Below are positions 36,678-45,297 of a DNA stretch of 64,000 nucleotides, piece by piece (positions within the stretch are counted from its first letter, which is position 1; every line of letters begins with the position of its first letter). The stretch is from assembly GCF_042684265.1 (NCBI RefSeq), contig NZ_JBHULB010000007.1, forward strand, positions 248,001-312,000. Direction: 5' to 3'. The notes beneath the pieces were generated by a model. That model was not told the origin of the DNA, did not search any database, and worked only from the letters and a program-made list of their open reading frames with translations. The stretch is from Croceitalea marina (GTDB lineage Bacteria; Bacteroidota; Bacteroidia; Flavobacteriales; Flavobacteriaceae). A program made the translations under genes and the position numbers.

Positions 36678-36956
36678 ATGGCTAAAGTTAACATTAAACC
36701 ATTGGCAGATAGAGTTCTAATAGAACCTATGCAAGCTGAAACCAAAACTGCATCTGGCATTATCATACCAGATACGGCAAAAGAGAAACCGCAAAAAGGT
36801 AAAGTTGTTGCCGTAGGCCCAGGAACCAAAGATGAAAGCATCACCGTAAAAATTGGTGATTCCGTACTTTATGGAAAGTATGCCGGTACCGAATTAAAAT
36901 TAGAAGGAAAAGATTACTTAATGATGCGTGAAAGCGACATTTTAGCAATCGTATAA
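36678..36956 (+). CDS. groES: Co-chaperonin GroES
   Basis: 92 residues, the standard length. The sequence starts INIKPLADRVLIEP-like (VNIKPLADRVLIEPMQAE), has the mobile loop ASGIIIPDTAKEKPQKG and the roof hairpin. It caps the GroEL ring. First gene of groES-groEL. Confidence 0.97.
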   Translation: MAKVNIKPLADRVLIEPMQAETKTASGIIIPDTAKEKPQKGKVVAVGPGTKDESITVKIGDSVLYGKYAGTELKLEGKDYLMMRESDILAIV

Positions 36957-36964
36957 TTATTCTT

Positions 36965-37040
36965 TGTCATTCCCACAAAGTGGGAATCAAAAAAACTAAC
37001 AGAAAGTATAATCATATAGATTCTCGACTTCACGGGAATA
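36965..37040. repeat. REP-like two-hairpin element between groES and groEL
   Basis: The first hairpin is ATTCCCAC-aaa-GTGGGAAT at 36969-36987, an exact 8-bp stem preceded by TTTGTC. The second is ATTCTCG-acttca-CGGGAAT at 37020-37039 with one mismatch. The two facing GGGAATC/AGATTC ends and the roughly 30-base AT-rich centre are the layout of the GTCATTCC...GGAATC repeats that I recall as dispersed in Flavobacteriia. It fills nearly the whole groES-groEL spacer. Confidence 0.55.
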
Positions 37041-37059
37041 AAAAAAACAAAATTTAAAA

Positions 37060-38694
37060 ATGGCAAAAGATATTAAGTTTGATATAGATGCACGTGACGG
37101 CCTTAAAAGAGGTGTCGATGCATTGGCAAATGCTGTAAAAGTAACATTAGGGCCAAAAGGTAGAAACGTAATTATAAGTAAATCTTTTGGTGCTCCACAA
37201 GTAACCAAAGATGGTGTTACCGTTGCAAAAGAAATAGAATTAGAGAACGCCCTTGAAAATATGGGTGCACAAATGGTGAAAGAAGTTGCTTCTAAAACCA
37301 ATGATTTAGCAGGTGATGGTACGACCACCGCTACTGTTCTAGCTCAAGCAATCGTAAAAGAGGGATTAAAAAACGTTGCTGCCGGCGCAAACCCAATGGA
37401 CCTTAAAAGAGGTATCGACAAAGCTGTAGAAGCAATTGTTACAGATTTGGCAAAACAATCTAAAAAAGTTGGTGACTCGTCTGATAAAATCAAGCAAGTC
37501 GCTTCGATTTCGGCCAATAACGATGATACTATTGGTGATTTGATTGCGCAAGCCTTTGGAAAAGTTGGAAAAGAAGGTGTTATTACCGTTGAAGAAGCCA
37601 AAGGTACAGATACATATGTTGATGTTGTTGAAGGTATGCAGTTCGACAGAGGTTACTTGTCTCCGTATTTCGTAACTGACTCTGAAAAAATGATTGCTGA
37701 TTTAGACAATCCGTATATTCTTCTTTTTGACAAGAAGATATCTTCAATGAAAGATTTGCTTCCAATCTTAGAGCCGGTTGCGCAGTCAGGAAAACCACTT
37801 TTAATTATTGCTGAAGATGTTGATGGAGAAGCGTTGGCAACATTAGTAGTTAACAAGTTAAGAGGTTCTTTAAAAATTGCTGCTGTTAAAGCACCTGGTT
37901 TTGGAGACAGAAGAAAAGCAATGTTAGAAGATATTGCCATCTTAACCAACGGTACCGTAATTTCTGAAGAAAGAGGTTTCTCTTTAGAGACTGCAACCAT
38001 CGATATGCTGGGTACTACAGAAAGAGTTACCATTGACAAAGACAATACTACTATTGTAAACGGTGCTGGTGCTGCTAAAAACATTAAAACAAGGGTAAAC
38101 CAGATTAAATCTCAAATAGAGAGTACTACTTCTGATTATGATAAAGAGAAGCTACAAGAGCGTTTGGCCAAATTGGCCGGTGGTGTAGCCGTACTTTATG
38201 TTGGTGCCGCCTCTGAGGTTGAAATGAAAGAGAAAAAAGATAGAGTTGACGATGCACTACATGCTACAAGAGCAGCTGTAGAAGAAGGTATTGTTGCTGG
38301 TGGTGGTGTCGCTTTGGTTAGAGCTAAATCTGTTCTTGCAAAGGTTGCTACTGAAAACGAAGATGAAGCTACTGGTTTGCAAATCGTAGCTCGAGCAATT
38401 GAAGCTCCTCTACGAACTATCGTTTCTAATGCAGGTGGTGAAGGCTCTGTAGTAATCGCTAAAATCCTTGAAGGAAAAGGAGATTATGGTTACGATGCAA
38501 AATCTGACAAGTATGTTGAAATGATGAAGGCAGGAATCATTGATCCTAAGAAAGTAACAAGAGTAGCCTTAGAGAATGCTGCCTCTGTTTCAGGTATGAT
38601 TCTAACTACAGAATGTGCTTTGACAGATATTAAAGAAGATGCTCCTGCTATGCCTCCAATGGGTGGCGGTGGCGGTATGCCAGGCATGATGTAA
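37060..38694 (+). CDS. groEL: Chaperonin GroEL
   Basis: 544 residues, full length, with the ATP-binding DGTTTATVLAQAI, the apical and intermediate landmarks (AAVKAPGFGDRRKAMLEDIA, VEEGIVAGGGVALVRA), and the GGM-rich C-terminal tail (GGGGGMPGMM). It forms the folding chamber with GroES. The groES-groEL spacer is 103 bases, occupied by the two-hairpin repeat. Confidence 0.98.
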   Translation: MAKDIKFDIDARDGLKRGVDALANAVKVTLGPKGRNVIISKSFGAPQVTKDGVTVAKEIELENALENMGAQMVKEVASKTNDLAGDGTTTATVLAQAIVKEGLKNVAAGANPMDLKRGIDKAVEAIVTDLAKQSKKVGDSSDKIKQVASISANNDDTIGDLIAQAFGKVGKEGVITVEEAKGTDTYVDVVEGMQFDRGYLSPYFVTDSEKMIADLDNPYILLFDKKISSMKDLLPILEPVAQSGKPLLIIAEDVDGEALATLVVNKLRGSLKIAAVKAPGFGDRRKAMLEDIAILTNGTVISEERGFSLETATIDMLGTTERVTIDKDNTTIVNGAGAAKNIKTRVNQIKSQIESTTSDYDKEKLQERLAKLAGGVAVLYVGAASEVEMKEKKDRVDDALHATRAAVEEGIVAGGGVALVRAKSVLAKVATENEDEATGLQIVARAIEAPLRTIVSNAGGEGSVVIAKILEGKGDYGYDAKSDKYVEMMKAGIIDPKKVTRVALENAASVSGMILTTECALTDIKEDAPAMPPMGGGGGMPGMM

Positions 38695-38711
38695 TAATAA
38701 GAATTCAATAC

Positions 38712-38751
38712 AAAAAAGGGCTTCCCTATATATGGGAACGCCCTTTTTTTG
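38712..38751 (+). terminator. Terminator of groEL
   Basis: The hairpin AAGGGCTTCCC...GGGAACGCCCTT, with one bulged base, ends in a 7-T run 18 bases after groEL. Confidence 0.85.
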
Positions 38752-38776
38752 GTTAAAAAATTAATTATCTTTAAAT

Positions 38777-41170
38777 GTGCGAATTGAATTCTTTATAAAG
38801 TATCTTTTATTTGTTTGTACAATAGCTATTTGCGCAAAGACGGAGCGTTGTTTTTCACAAAATAAACTACAGAAAGCTTACCAAGAATACTTTCAAATAG
38901 AACGGAAAGACATTCACCTACATATAAACAAAACTTCATTTGTAACAGGAGAAAATATTTGGTTTAGCACTTATCTATTTGACAAAAAGAATAGCAAAAT
39001 ATCGTATCGGCCAGAATATATATATGTAGACTTATTAAGTAATGAAGGGAACTTATTAAATACTAGAACTGTGCTATCCTTAAATGGAATAGGAATGGGA
39101 AGTTTTGATTTACCTCCAGAATTAACCTCCGGAATATATCATATACGCGCCTATACTATTGCAATGAATGATTTTGTTGAAGACGAATCATCGCTGTATA
39201 CTATTGAAATATTAAACCTTGATTCTGAACACAGTATCGTAAACAAAAAAGTTTCAAAGGGTTTCAATATACGTTTAAATATTGAAGGCAATCACAGTAT
39301 TGAAAATGTTTTTGCAACCTACGTCTTAAGAATAACAGACCTGCTAAACAATTCAATAGTGCCCGACTCTACTTTTTTAGAAAATTTAAACTCCGGTAAA
39401 AAAGTGTCAATAAAAATAGATTCTTTAGGTATTGGAAAATTTTCGCTAATACCTTCTAAAGAGTCTAGATTTACAATAAAAAGTTTTTTCAATGACAACA
39501 TCTATACCTATAAGATTCCCAAAGCTAAACCCTTAGGATATAACATAGCGATTGATAATGATTATAGAAAAAAGAGACTATTAATTACTTTAGGCACTAA
39601 TAATCAAACTCTTAAAACAAATAACCCAAACATTTCATTGTATGCCCATAAAGATGGAAAAATCCTAAAACTTCCCTTAGAAATAAGTTCAGACAAGACA
39701 ACACAGGAGCTATTAGTTAGCTATGATCTATTATTTCCTGGAATAAATACGATTTCACTTTTTGAAAATGATTCTACTCTCTTAGCTCAGAGAAGTGTTT
39801 TCTGTAGCTCCCCATTAGACCAATTAACCCCTCAACTTTTAAATACGGAATTTACAAGAGACTCCATCAAGTTTATTTTTAGAAATAATAGAAAATATAA
39901 CTCTTCGAAGAAAATTGAAAGTCTTAGTATTGCTGTACTACCATCCAATAATACCGGTGCATTTAAAAGAAGAGCTATTAATAATTCATTCTTAATTTCA
40001 AAATACATATCATCTTCCGATCTTAATATTCTTAGTGAGCTTGGCTCCCTAAAAAAGAACAAATCCAAGTATGATTTAGATTATTTGCTAATATTAAATA
40101 GTCAAAACAGATATACCTGGAAAAATATCTTAAAAGAAAATAAACCTAAAAAAAGACATGGTACTTCCAGTATCGAAGGTTATGTGAATCTTTTTGATAC
40201 TAAAAATGACTCCCTTAAGGTTGTTTTGTATTCATCTTCTAATAACCTCTTTAAGTCAACTTTTCTAAATCAAGACAGAACATTCGTTTTTCAAGATTTA
40301 TTACTTCAAAAAGGAAGTACTATTACTTTTACTTTAATAAATAATAAAGGTAAACCTGTTTACGCTAATTTCTTTTTTGTAGAAAAACCAACTTCAGTAA
40401 AATTTATTAAGTCATTCAAACAAAAACAGTCATTTGCTTTAGATTCTGTATCTACCTTGGAGAATTCAACACTTGTTAAAAGAATTGAACAATTGGATGA
40501 AGTTGTTCTCACAGCTGAAAAGTTAAAAAGGAGCCAACTTTTTGGCGATTTTCATGGACATAAAATTGATAGTTCTTTTTATGGAATGACCACCTTAGGA
40601 AGTTTTATGAAAACAAAAGGACTTCGAATGGTTACCGTTCCAAACAATCATCCAGACATACTTAAAGCAGGTTCTAGACAATTAGCTAGAGTTGATTATC
40701 CTGGAGGTTTTCTATCATTTCCTTATCTCATGGTTGATGGTGTTTTTCAGACTAATCCCATGAATTATATAGACTTACAAATGCAAGATATAGATGAAAT
40801 ATATTATAGGAAAGGTGGTCGAAAGGATCCCGGATTTTTTATAGTTTACACAAAAGACTCCTTTAAGAACAAACCCTTGCAAGAAAGTGATATAAAAACA
40901 AAGAGTTTTATTGTGAAAAATGGTTACGATTTACCTATTCCCTTTGTCAGACCTTTGTATTATGATTTTAAAAGCAAGGTTTTCAAAAATTACGGCATCG
41001 TTTCTTGGCATCCAAATATAACTCCAAATGAAAAAGGCATCTACTCTATTAAAATACCTAATGATGGTTTGGAGAAAATAAAGATTTATTTTGAGGGATT
41101 GGGAGAACAGTCTTATGTATCAGATAATATTGAAGTAAATCTTAAAGAATACCATGACAGTAAGTTTTAA
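38777..41170 (+). CDS. Exported MG2-like and TonB-plug-like protein, copy 1
   Basis: 797 residues. It uses a GTG start, since the frame is closed by a stop 12 bases upstream and no nearby ATG fits. A signal peptide ends near residue 28 (CFSQ). Residues about 40-145 form an MG2-like beta domain (IHLHINKTSFVTGENIWFSTYLFD). From about 575 to 700 comes a TonB-dependent-receptor plug-like segment (LDEVVLTAEKLKRSQ ... PYLMVDGV ... DIDEIYYRKGG) with no beta barrel behind it, then a final beta domain (NYGIVSWHPNITPNEKG). It is a clear homologue of the protein at 42199-44580. Function unknown; periplasmic or surface-exposed. Confidence 0.75.
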   Translation: MRIEFFIKYLLFVCTIAICAKTERCFSQNKLQKAYQEYFQIERKDIHLHINKTSFVTGENIWFSTYLFDKKNSKISYRPEYIYVDLLSNEGNLLNTRTVLSLNGIGMGSFDLPPELTSGIYHIRAYTIAMNDFVEDESSLYTIEILNLDSEHSIVNKKVSKGFNIRLNIEGNHSIENVFATYVLRITDLLNNSIVPDSTFLENLNSGKKVSIKIDSLGIGKFSLIPSKESRFTIKSFFNDNIYTYKIPKAKPLGYNIAIDNDYRKKRLLITLGTNNQTLKTNNPNISLYAHKDGKILKLPLEISSDKTTQELLVSYDLLFPGINTISLFENDSTLLAQRSVFCSSPLDQLTPQLLNTEFTRDSIKFIFRNNRKYNSSKKIESLSIAVLPSNNTGAFKRRAINNSFLISKYISSSDLNILSELGSLKKNKSKYDLDYLLILNSQNRYTWKNILKENKPKKRHGTSSIEGYVNLFDTKNDSLKVVLYSSSNNLFKSTFLNQDRTFVFQDLLLQKGSTITFTLINNKGKPVYANFFFVEKPTSVKFIKSFKQKQSFALDSVSTLENSTLVKRIEQLDEVVLTAEKLKRSQLFGDFHGHKIDSSFYGMTTLGSFMKTKGLRMVTVPNNHPDILKAGSRQLARVDYPGGFLSFPYLMVDGVFQTNPMNYIDLQMQDIDEIYYRKGGRKDPGFFIVYTKDSFKNKPLQESDIKTKSFIVKNGYDLPIPFVRPLYYDFKSKVFKNYGIVSWHPNITPNEKGIYSIKIPNDGLEKIKIYFEGLGEQSYVSDNIEVNLKEYHDSKF

Positions 41171-41283
41171 TCCATCTTTTGATTTAGTGTAATTGAGGTG
41201 TCGGCGGCAAATTTATACAGATCATAATTTAGACCTTTATAAACTGTATACTGGAAACAACAATCAAAAAATTCCCACTTAAA

Positions 41284-41997
41284 TTAGGTGCGGTTTTGTT
41301 TTTTAAATCTTTTTCGAATGCTTGGGGAACTAATAAACCAAAGGCTAAAACCACTTAAAACTGTAATCAAGCCCATTAAACTAAATGCTCTTAAAACAAG
41401 TGTATTAAAATTGTCACGCCCTTGATAATCCATAGTGTGTGTCATCCACAAAAAATCGAACCAACGCCAATTTCGGTGCCTCACAGTTTGAAAAGCGCCG
41501 TTTTTTAAAGCTACATAAGCTTTAACATTTTCATCGGATGCATATGAAATTTCATAAGCCGGTAATGGTCTACCTCGATACTCATGGTGTGGCCCAACAC
41601 TATCGATTCGCAGAACACTATTCACTTTCAAATCTCTCTTAACATATCTTGAGGCAACCTTTAAAGCCTCATCAGATGTTATTTCTGACTTTTTCTCTCC
41701 CGTTTTCGCATCAATCAGAATACTATCATTAATCCAATAATAAGCTTTGTCTGCAATAGCAGTAAGTTCCAATGAAGTGATTGTAGGAATAGATTCGATA
41801 TCTGAAGTACCCAATAAGTTAGAAAAGGATGGTTCTGATGGAGGTAATTGTTTAAAATGGTCTCCATGAATTTCGTCAATGTTAGTCCAGCTAAAGTATA
41901 GCCCGCTTATAGTCCATAACAAAAATTGAATGCCAAGAAAAAGCCCTAAATATCTATGCGCTTTACGAATTCTAATTGCTACTTTTCTATTTACCAT
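41284..41997 (-). CDS. PepSY-domain membrane protein
   Basis: 237 residues with an N-terminal helix (about 12-34, HRYLGLFLGIQFLLWTISGLYFSW) and a C-terminal helix pair region (about 200-228, LVLRAFSLMGLITVLSGFSLWF), flanking a periplasmic part with a PepSY-type half (SDEALKVASRYVKRDLKV). The helices carry the HRYLG and HTMDYQGRDNFN patterns seen in PepSY-TM proteins associated with iron or ferric-reductase functions. It is inserted on the opposite strand between the two plug-like genes. The mauE remnant lies directly upstream of its start. Confidence 0.78.
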   Translation of the reverse strand: MVNRKVAIRIRKAHRYLGLFLGIQFLLWTISGLYFSWTNIDEIHGDHFKQLPPSEPSFSNLLGTSDIESIPTITSLELTAIADKAYYWINDSILIDAKTGEKKSEITSDEALKVASRYVKRDLKVNSVLRIDSVGPHHEYRGRPLPAYEISYASDENVKAYVALKNGAFQTVRHRNWRWFDFLWMTHTMDYQGRDNFNTLVLRAFSLMGLITVLSGFSLWFISSPSIRKRFKKQNRT

Positions 41998-42006
41998 TTA
42001 TTCTTT

Positions 42007-42141
42007 TTAGAAAACTTTAGCCAACATGCTAAATGCCATCACCAACATAATACTATTTTCGATAAAAGTAGCTTCTGCCATCGACAATTTCAAAGTGGTT
42101 TTTATGTATCTATTTTCTTTTATTCCTTCCACAAGCAATTG
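42007..42141 (-). pseudogene. Remnant of a MauE/DoxX-like gene (C-terminal 44 codons)
   Basis: The minus strand here encodes 44 codons ending in a stop at 42007-42009, with no start codon at the head and a stop directly before it. Residues 19-36 (LSMAEATFIENSIMLVMA) are 15 of 18 identical to the C-terminus of the HMA-MauE protein at 44572-45297. At DNA level 42041-42081 matches 44597-44637 at 35 of 41 bases. The part that should carry the Cys-x-Cys motif has diverged (NRYIK). It is a broken copy, lying between the PepSY gene and the second plug-like gene. Confidence 0.75.
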
Positions 42142-42198
42142 TTAAACATATCATATTGGATTATAATTCTTATTAACTTTAAGAAAATCCTTGTCAAA

Positions 42199-44580
42199 AT
42201 GAATGCTAAGTATTTAATATTCTTTCTTCCTATCCTTTTTTTATTCAATGGCTTTACCCAAAAAAGTTACTCCCAACAACTTAAAACTGCGTACGAAGAA
42301 CATTTTCAGCACCAACGTGAAACAGTTTATCTGCATTTGAACAAAACCTCTTTTTATATTGGAGAAGAAGTTTGGTGGACGGCTTATATATATGACAAAA
42401 AAATTGGCAAGCCTTCTATTGAAACTACAAATCTACATTGCGGTATATATGATATCGATGGAAATCAAATTAAAGAAGGATTGTTTCTAGTGCAAAATGG
42501 AATAACCAGTGGTAGTTTTAAATTAGAAGAGACCCTTAAGAGTGGAAAGTATTTTGTTAGAGCCACTACGAGTTGGATGCAAAACTTTGAAGAGGATAAT
42601 GATTTTATTATACAAATTACAGTTATCAATAAGAGTTTTGACAATCCTCAAGTAGATAATTCTTTAGCGTATAATTTAAAAATACTTCCTGAAGGAGGGC
42701 ATATCGTCAAAAACACCCAATGCAATATTGGGGTAAAATTAACCAATGAAAAAGGTAAAGGAACATTTGCAAGTGAAGGAAAAGTCATCAGCAGTTCAAA
42801 TACCAAAGTTGCTGATGTGTATTTAAATGACTACGGATTGGGTAAATTCAGTCTTCCCGCCAATGCAAGTTTTCCACTTAGGGTAGAATTTTTACTTAAG
42901 GATGGAACCATCATTAAAAAAGACATTCCAGCTCCCAAAGAAAAAGGCATCGTATTGAACATAAACAACATCATTAACGATAAACTTTTTATTTCCTTAA
43001 AAACAAACCAACCTACATTAGAAAAAATAAAAGGAAAAGAGTTCTACTTAGCTGTTCATAGGGATGGGCTGATGGCGATAAAGACTTTTAAGATAAACGA
43101 CTTGGAAAAAGAAATAAAGATTGACAAGTCAAAGTTGTTAAACGGCACCAATATCATCACCCTTTTTGATGAGGATTTAAATCCTATATCGGAACGATTG
43201 GTCTTCAATTTTCAGAATATTAAAATTGGTAAGCTCATTGTGGAAAGACCAAAAAGAAAAAACAAGGATTCTATTTCATTTAAGATAAATGCATTTTCCA
43301 AAAGTCAATCCTCGTTATCTTTAAGTGTTTCTGCACTTCCTTCAGAGACTAAGGCCAAAAAAAGCGAACCCAACATTATATCCGATTTTTACCTTATGCC
43401 CTATTTAAAATCAAAGGTGGAGAACCCTGCCCGATACTTTAAAGATAAAGATAGAGTAAAAGAATACGAACTTGATTTGGTCTTATTGACCCAGGGCTGG
43501 AGCAGTTACAAATGGGACAGTATTTTTATGGGGGCACCTAGAATTGAATATCCATTTGAAAATGGTATTAGCCTTTCTGGAACTATAACTTCCAAAACCA
43601 AAAAAGATGATGAACTAACTATTAGCCTTGGTGATGTTGCCAATATGGGGTTTATAAGACTAAATGACTCTACAAATTTTAGAGTAAATAACCTTATAAG
43701 CTACAACAACGACACTCTATTTCTTGCATTGAGAAACAGAAATAAAAAACTAAGGAAGCCAGAAATCGAAACCACTTTTTTGAAAGGTTTTGAATTAGCA
43801 GAAACCAATTTTAAAACCCCTGATGTTTTAAATACCCCTTTTGACTTTGAAGTTGATGAAACAAATGTTGAAAGTGCTATCTCACCGCTTTTTGTTGAGG
43901 ACAGAACCATTGTCCTTAATGAAGTTGAAGTAACTGAAGAACGAATCGAGAAAAAATTAACACGAGCTTCGCCCTTAATAAATGATGCTTTTACCGGAAT
44001 AAAAATTGGGGAAAAAGAACTAAGAAAAAACCCAACATTAACACAGCTCATCAACAAAAATGGATTTCGAGTGGTTAATGACTTGGCAAATAATATTTTT
44101 GCCATTATAAACACAAGACCCTTTTCTCCTCCAGCTAGGGTTTTCATCGATGACTTTTTAGCCAGACCTATAGACATCAAACGTTTGGTAGAAACCCCTT
44201 TAGATCGATATGATGAAATTTATTTTGAAAGAAACGGTCTTTCGGGTGATGTAAATGCTAACGGCGGTGTCATTAGGATTTATACAAAACTAGGAGATGC
44301 AACAATCAGACCTATCAATTCTAGCTTTGCAGAAAAATTGGTTGAGAATAGCTTTACAAGGCCCAAAAAATTCTATAGGCCTGATTACGTTTCCTATGAC
44401 AGTCAAGATTTTGCAGATTATGGTGTTGTGCATTGGGAACCCAATTTGGTTACCAATGAAAAGGGTGAAACCACCTTAATAATTCCGGATAACGGCATCA
44501 AAAATATCACACTCTTTATGGAGGGCATGGCAGCCGATGGCACACTGGTATCAAAAGTTCACGAAGTCTCATTAGATTAG
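42199..44580 (+). CDS. Exported MG2-like and TonB-plug-like protein, copy 2
   Basis: 793 residues from the ATG at 42199, which leads into a signal peptide (MNAKYLIFFLPILFLFNGF). Upstream in-frame codons run through the mauE remnant and are not coding on this strand. The layout equals the copy at 38777-41170: LHLNKTSFYIGEEVWWTAYIYDKK near 45-68, the plug-like part from about 570 (LNEVEVTEERIEKK ... ARVFIDDFLARP ... YDEIYFERNG), and the closing GVVHWEPNLVTNEKGE beta domain. Its 3' end overlaps the opposing HMA-MauE gene by 9 bases. Function unknown; the pair probably arose by local duplication. Confidence 0.75.
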   Translation: MNAKYLIFFLPILFLFNGFTQKSYSQQLKTAYEEHFQHQRETVYLHLNKTSFYIGEEVWWTAYIYDKKIGKPSIETTNLHCGIYDIDGNQIKEGLFLVQNGITSGSFKLEETLKSGKYFVRATTSWMQNFEEDNDFIIQITVINKSFDNPQVDNSLAYNLKILPEGGHIVKNTQCNIGVKLTNEKGKGTFASEGKVISSSNTKVADVYLNDYGLGKFSLPANASFPLRVEFLLKDGTIIKKDIPAPKEKGIVLNINNIINDKLFISLKTNQPTLEKIKGKEFYLAVHRDGLMAIKTFKINDLEKEIKIDKSKLLNGTNIITLFDEDLNPISERLVFNFQNIKIGKLIVERPKRKNKDSISFKINAFSKSQSSLSLSVSALPSETKAKKSEPNIISDFYLMPYLKSKVENPARYFKDKDRVKEYELDLVLLTQGWSSYKWDSIFMGAPRIEYPFENGISLSGTITSKTKKDDELTISLGDVANMGFIRLNDSTNFRVNNLISYNNDTLFLALRNRNKKLRKPEIETTFLKGFELAETNFKTPDVLNTPFDFEVDETNVESAISPLFVEDRTIVLNEVEVTEERIEKKLTRASPLINDAFTGIKIGEKELRKNPTLTQLINKNGFRVVNDLANNIFAIINTRPFSPPARVFIDDFLARPIDIKRLVETPLDRYDEIYFERNGLSGDVNANGGVIRIYTKLGDATIRPINSSFAEKLVENSFTRPKKFYRPDYVSYDSQDFADYGVVHWEPNLVTNEKGETTLIIPDNGIKNITLFMEGMAADGTLVSKVHEVSLD

Positions 44581-45297
44581 CATAAAGAGTGCCATTACCA
44601 GCATAATGGTATTTTCAATAAAGGTAGCTTCTGTCATTGGTAATTGTAATGCGGTTCCCAAACAAGCACAGCGTATTGATTTTCTGTCCAAAAGTGTTTT
44701 TACAACACCAAATGTCGTGATTCCTAAAATCAGGATTGTTGCCACCAAAGCAAATGTAATTTGAAATCGCATCAAGAAAAATAGCCCCAATGTCAACTCT
44801 AAAAAAGGATACATCCAACCATAAAAAGGTATTGCCTTAGCCAACGGGTCATACATTCTAAAACTCTCTGGAAAACCTTTTAAATCTAGGAATTTAAAGA
44901 AGCTAAAGACAATATAGAACAAGCCCATAAAATCCAGCATTGCTTCTGTAGTATTCCAATTCCTATAGTTCAATAAAAAAGCCGCTGAAAACAGATATAG
45001 GAATATGAGCAACAAGGGCTTTAATTGTTGAAGTTTAGTTTTTTTCTCACTTACCTCTTCGTTCAAGCTAGTGTGGGAATCTGCAAAAGACTCCTGTTTT
45101 TCTTGAATACTATACTTCTCAGGTAGCGCACTTTTAAATACCGAAATAGAAATAGGTACATCCATTTCTATTTCGGCTTCACCTTTTTGCAAATCAACTT
45201 CAACTGCCTCTACTCCATTTATACTTGAGAGCCTTTCCTTGACTGAAGCTACACAGCCTTGACATGTCATTCCCTCAACTTTAAAAGAATTTCTCAT
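44572..45297 (-). CDS. HMA domain fused to MauE/DoxX-type membrane protein
   Basis: 241 residues. Residues 1-65 are a heavy-metal-associated domain with metal-binding Cys12 and Cys15 (GMTCQGC). A charged linker (66-90) leads to four membrane helices of the MauE/DoxX family over about 92-241. Near the C-terminus Cys210-Ala-Cys212 (RCACLG) matches the CxCxG of MauE-type redox proteins. It would bind a soft metal such as copper or mercury in the cytoplasm or handle disulphides at the membrane. It overlaps the NHL gene stop by 4 bases, so it is the last gene of the minus-strand set from 48059. Confidence 0.8.
   Translation of the reverse strand: MRNSFKVEGMTCQGCVASVKERLSSINGVEAVEVDLQKGEAEIEMDVPISISVFKSALPEKYSIQEKQESFADSHTSLNEEVSEKKTKLQQLKPLLLIFLYLFSAAFLLNYRNWNTTEAMLDFMGLFYIVFSFFKFLDLKGFPESFRMYDPLAKAIPFYGWMYPFLELTLGLFFLMRFQITFALVATILILGITTFGVVKTLLDRKSIRCACLGTALQLPMTEATFIENTIMLVMALFMLI

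Noticed and set aside
37653..38084. Open frame of 143 codons on the minus strand inside groEL
   Set aside because: It is the antisense shadow of highly conserved groEL codons.
41956..42198. 81-codon N-terminal extension of the second plug-like gene
   Set aside because: The ATG at 42199 gives a proper signal peptide, and the extension runs antisense through the PepSY start and the mauE remnant.
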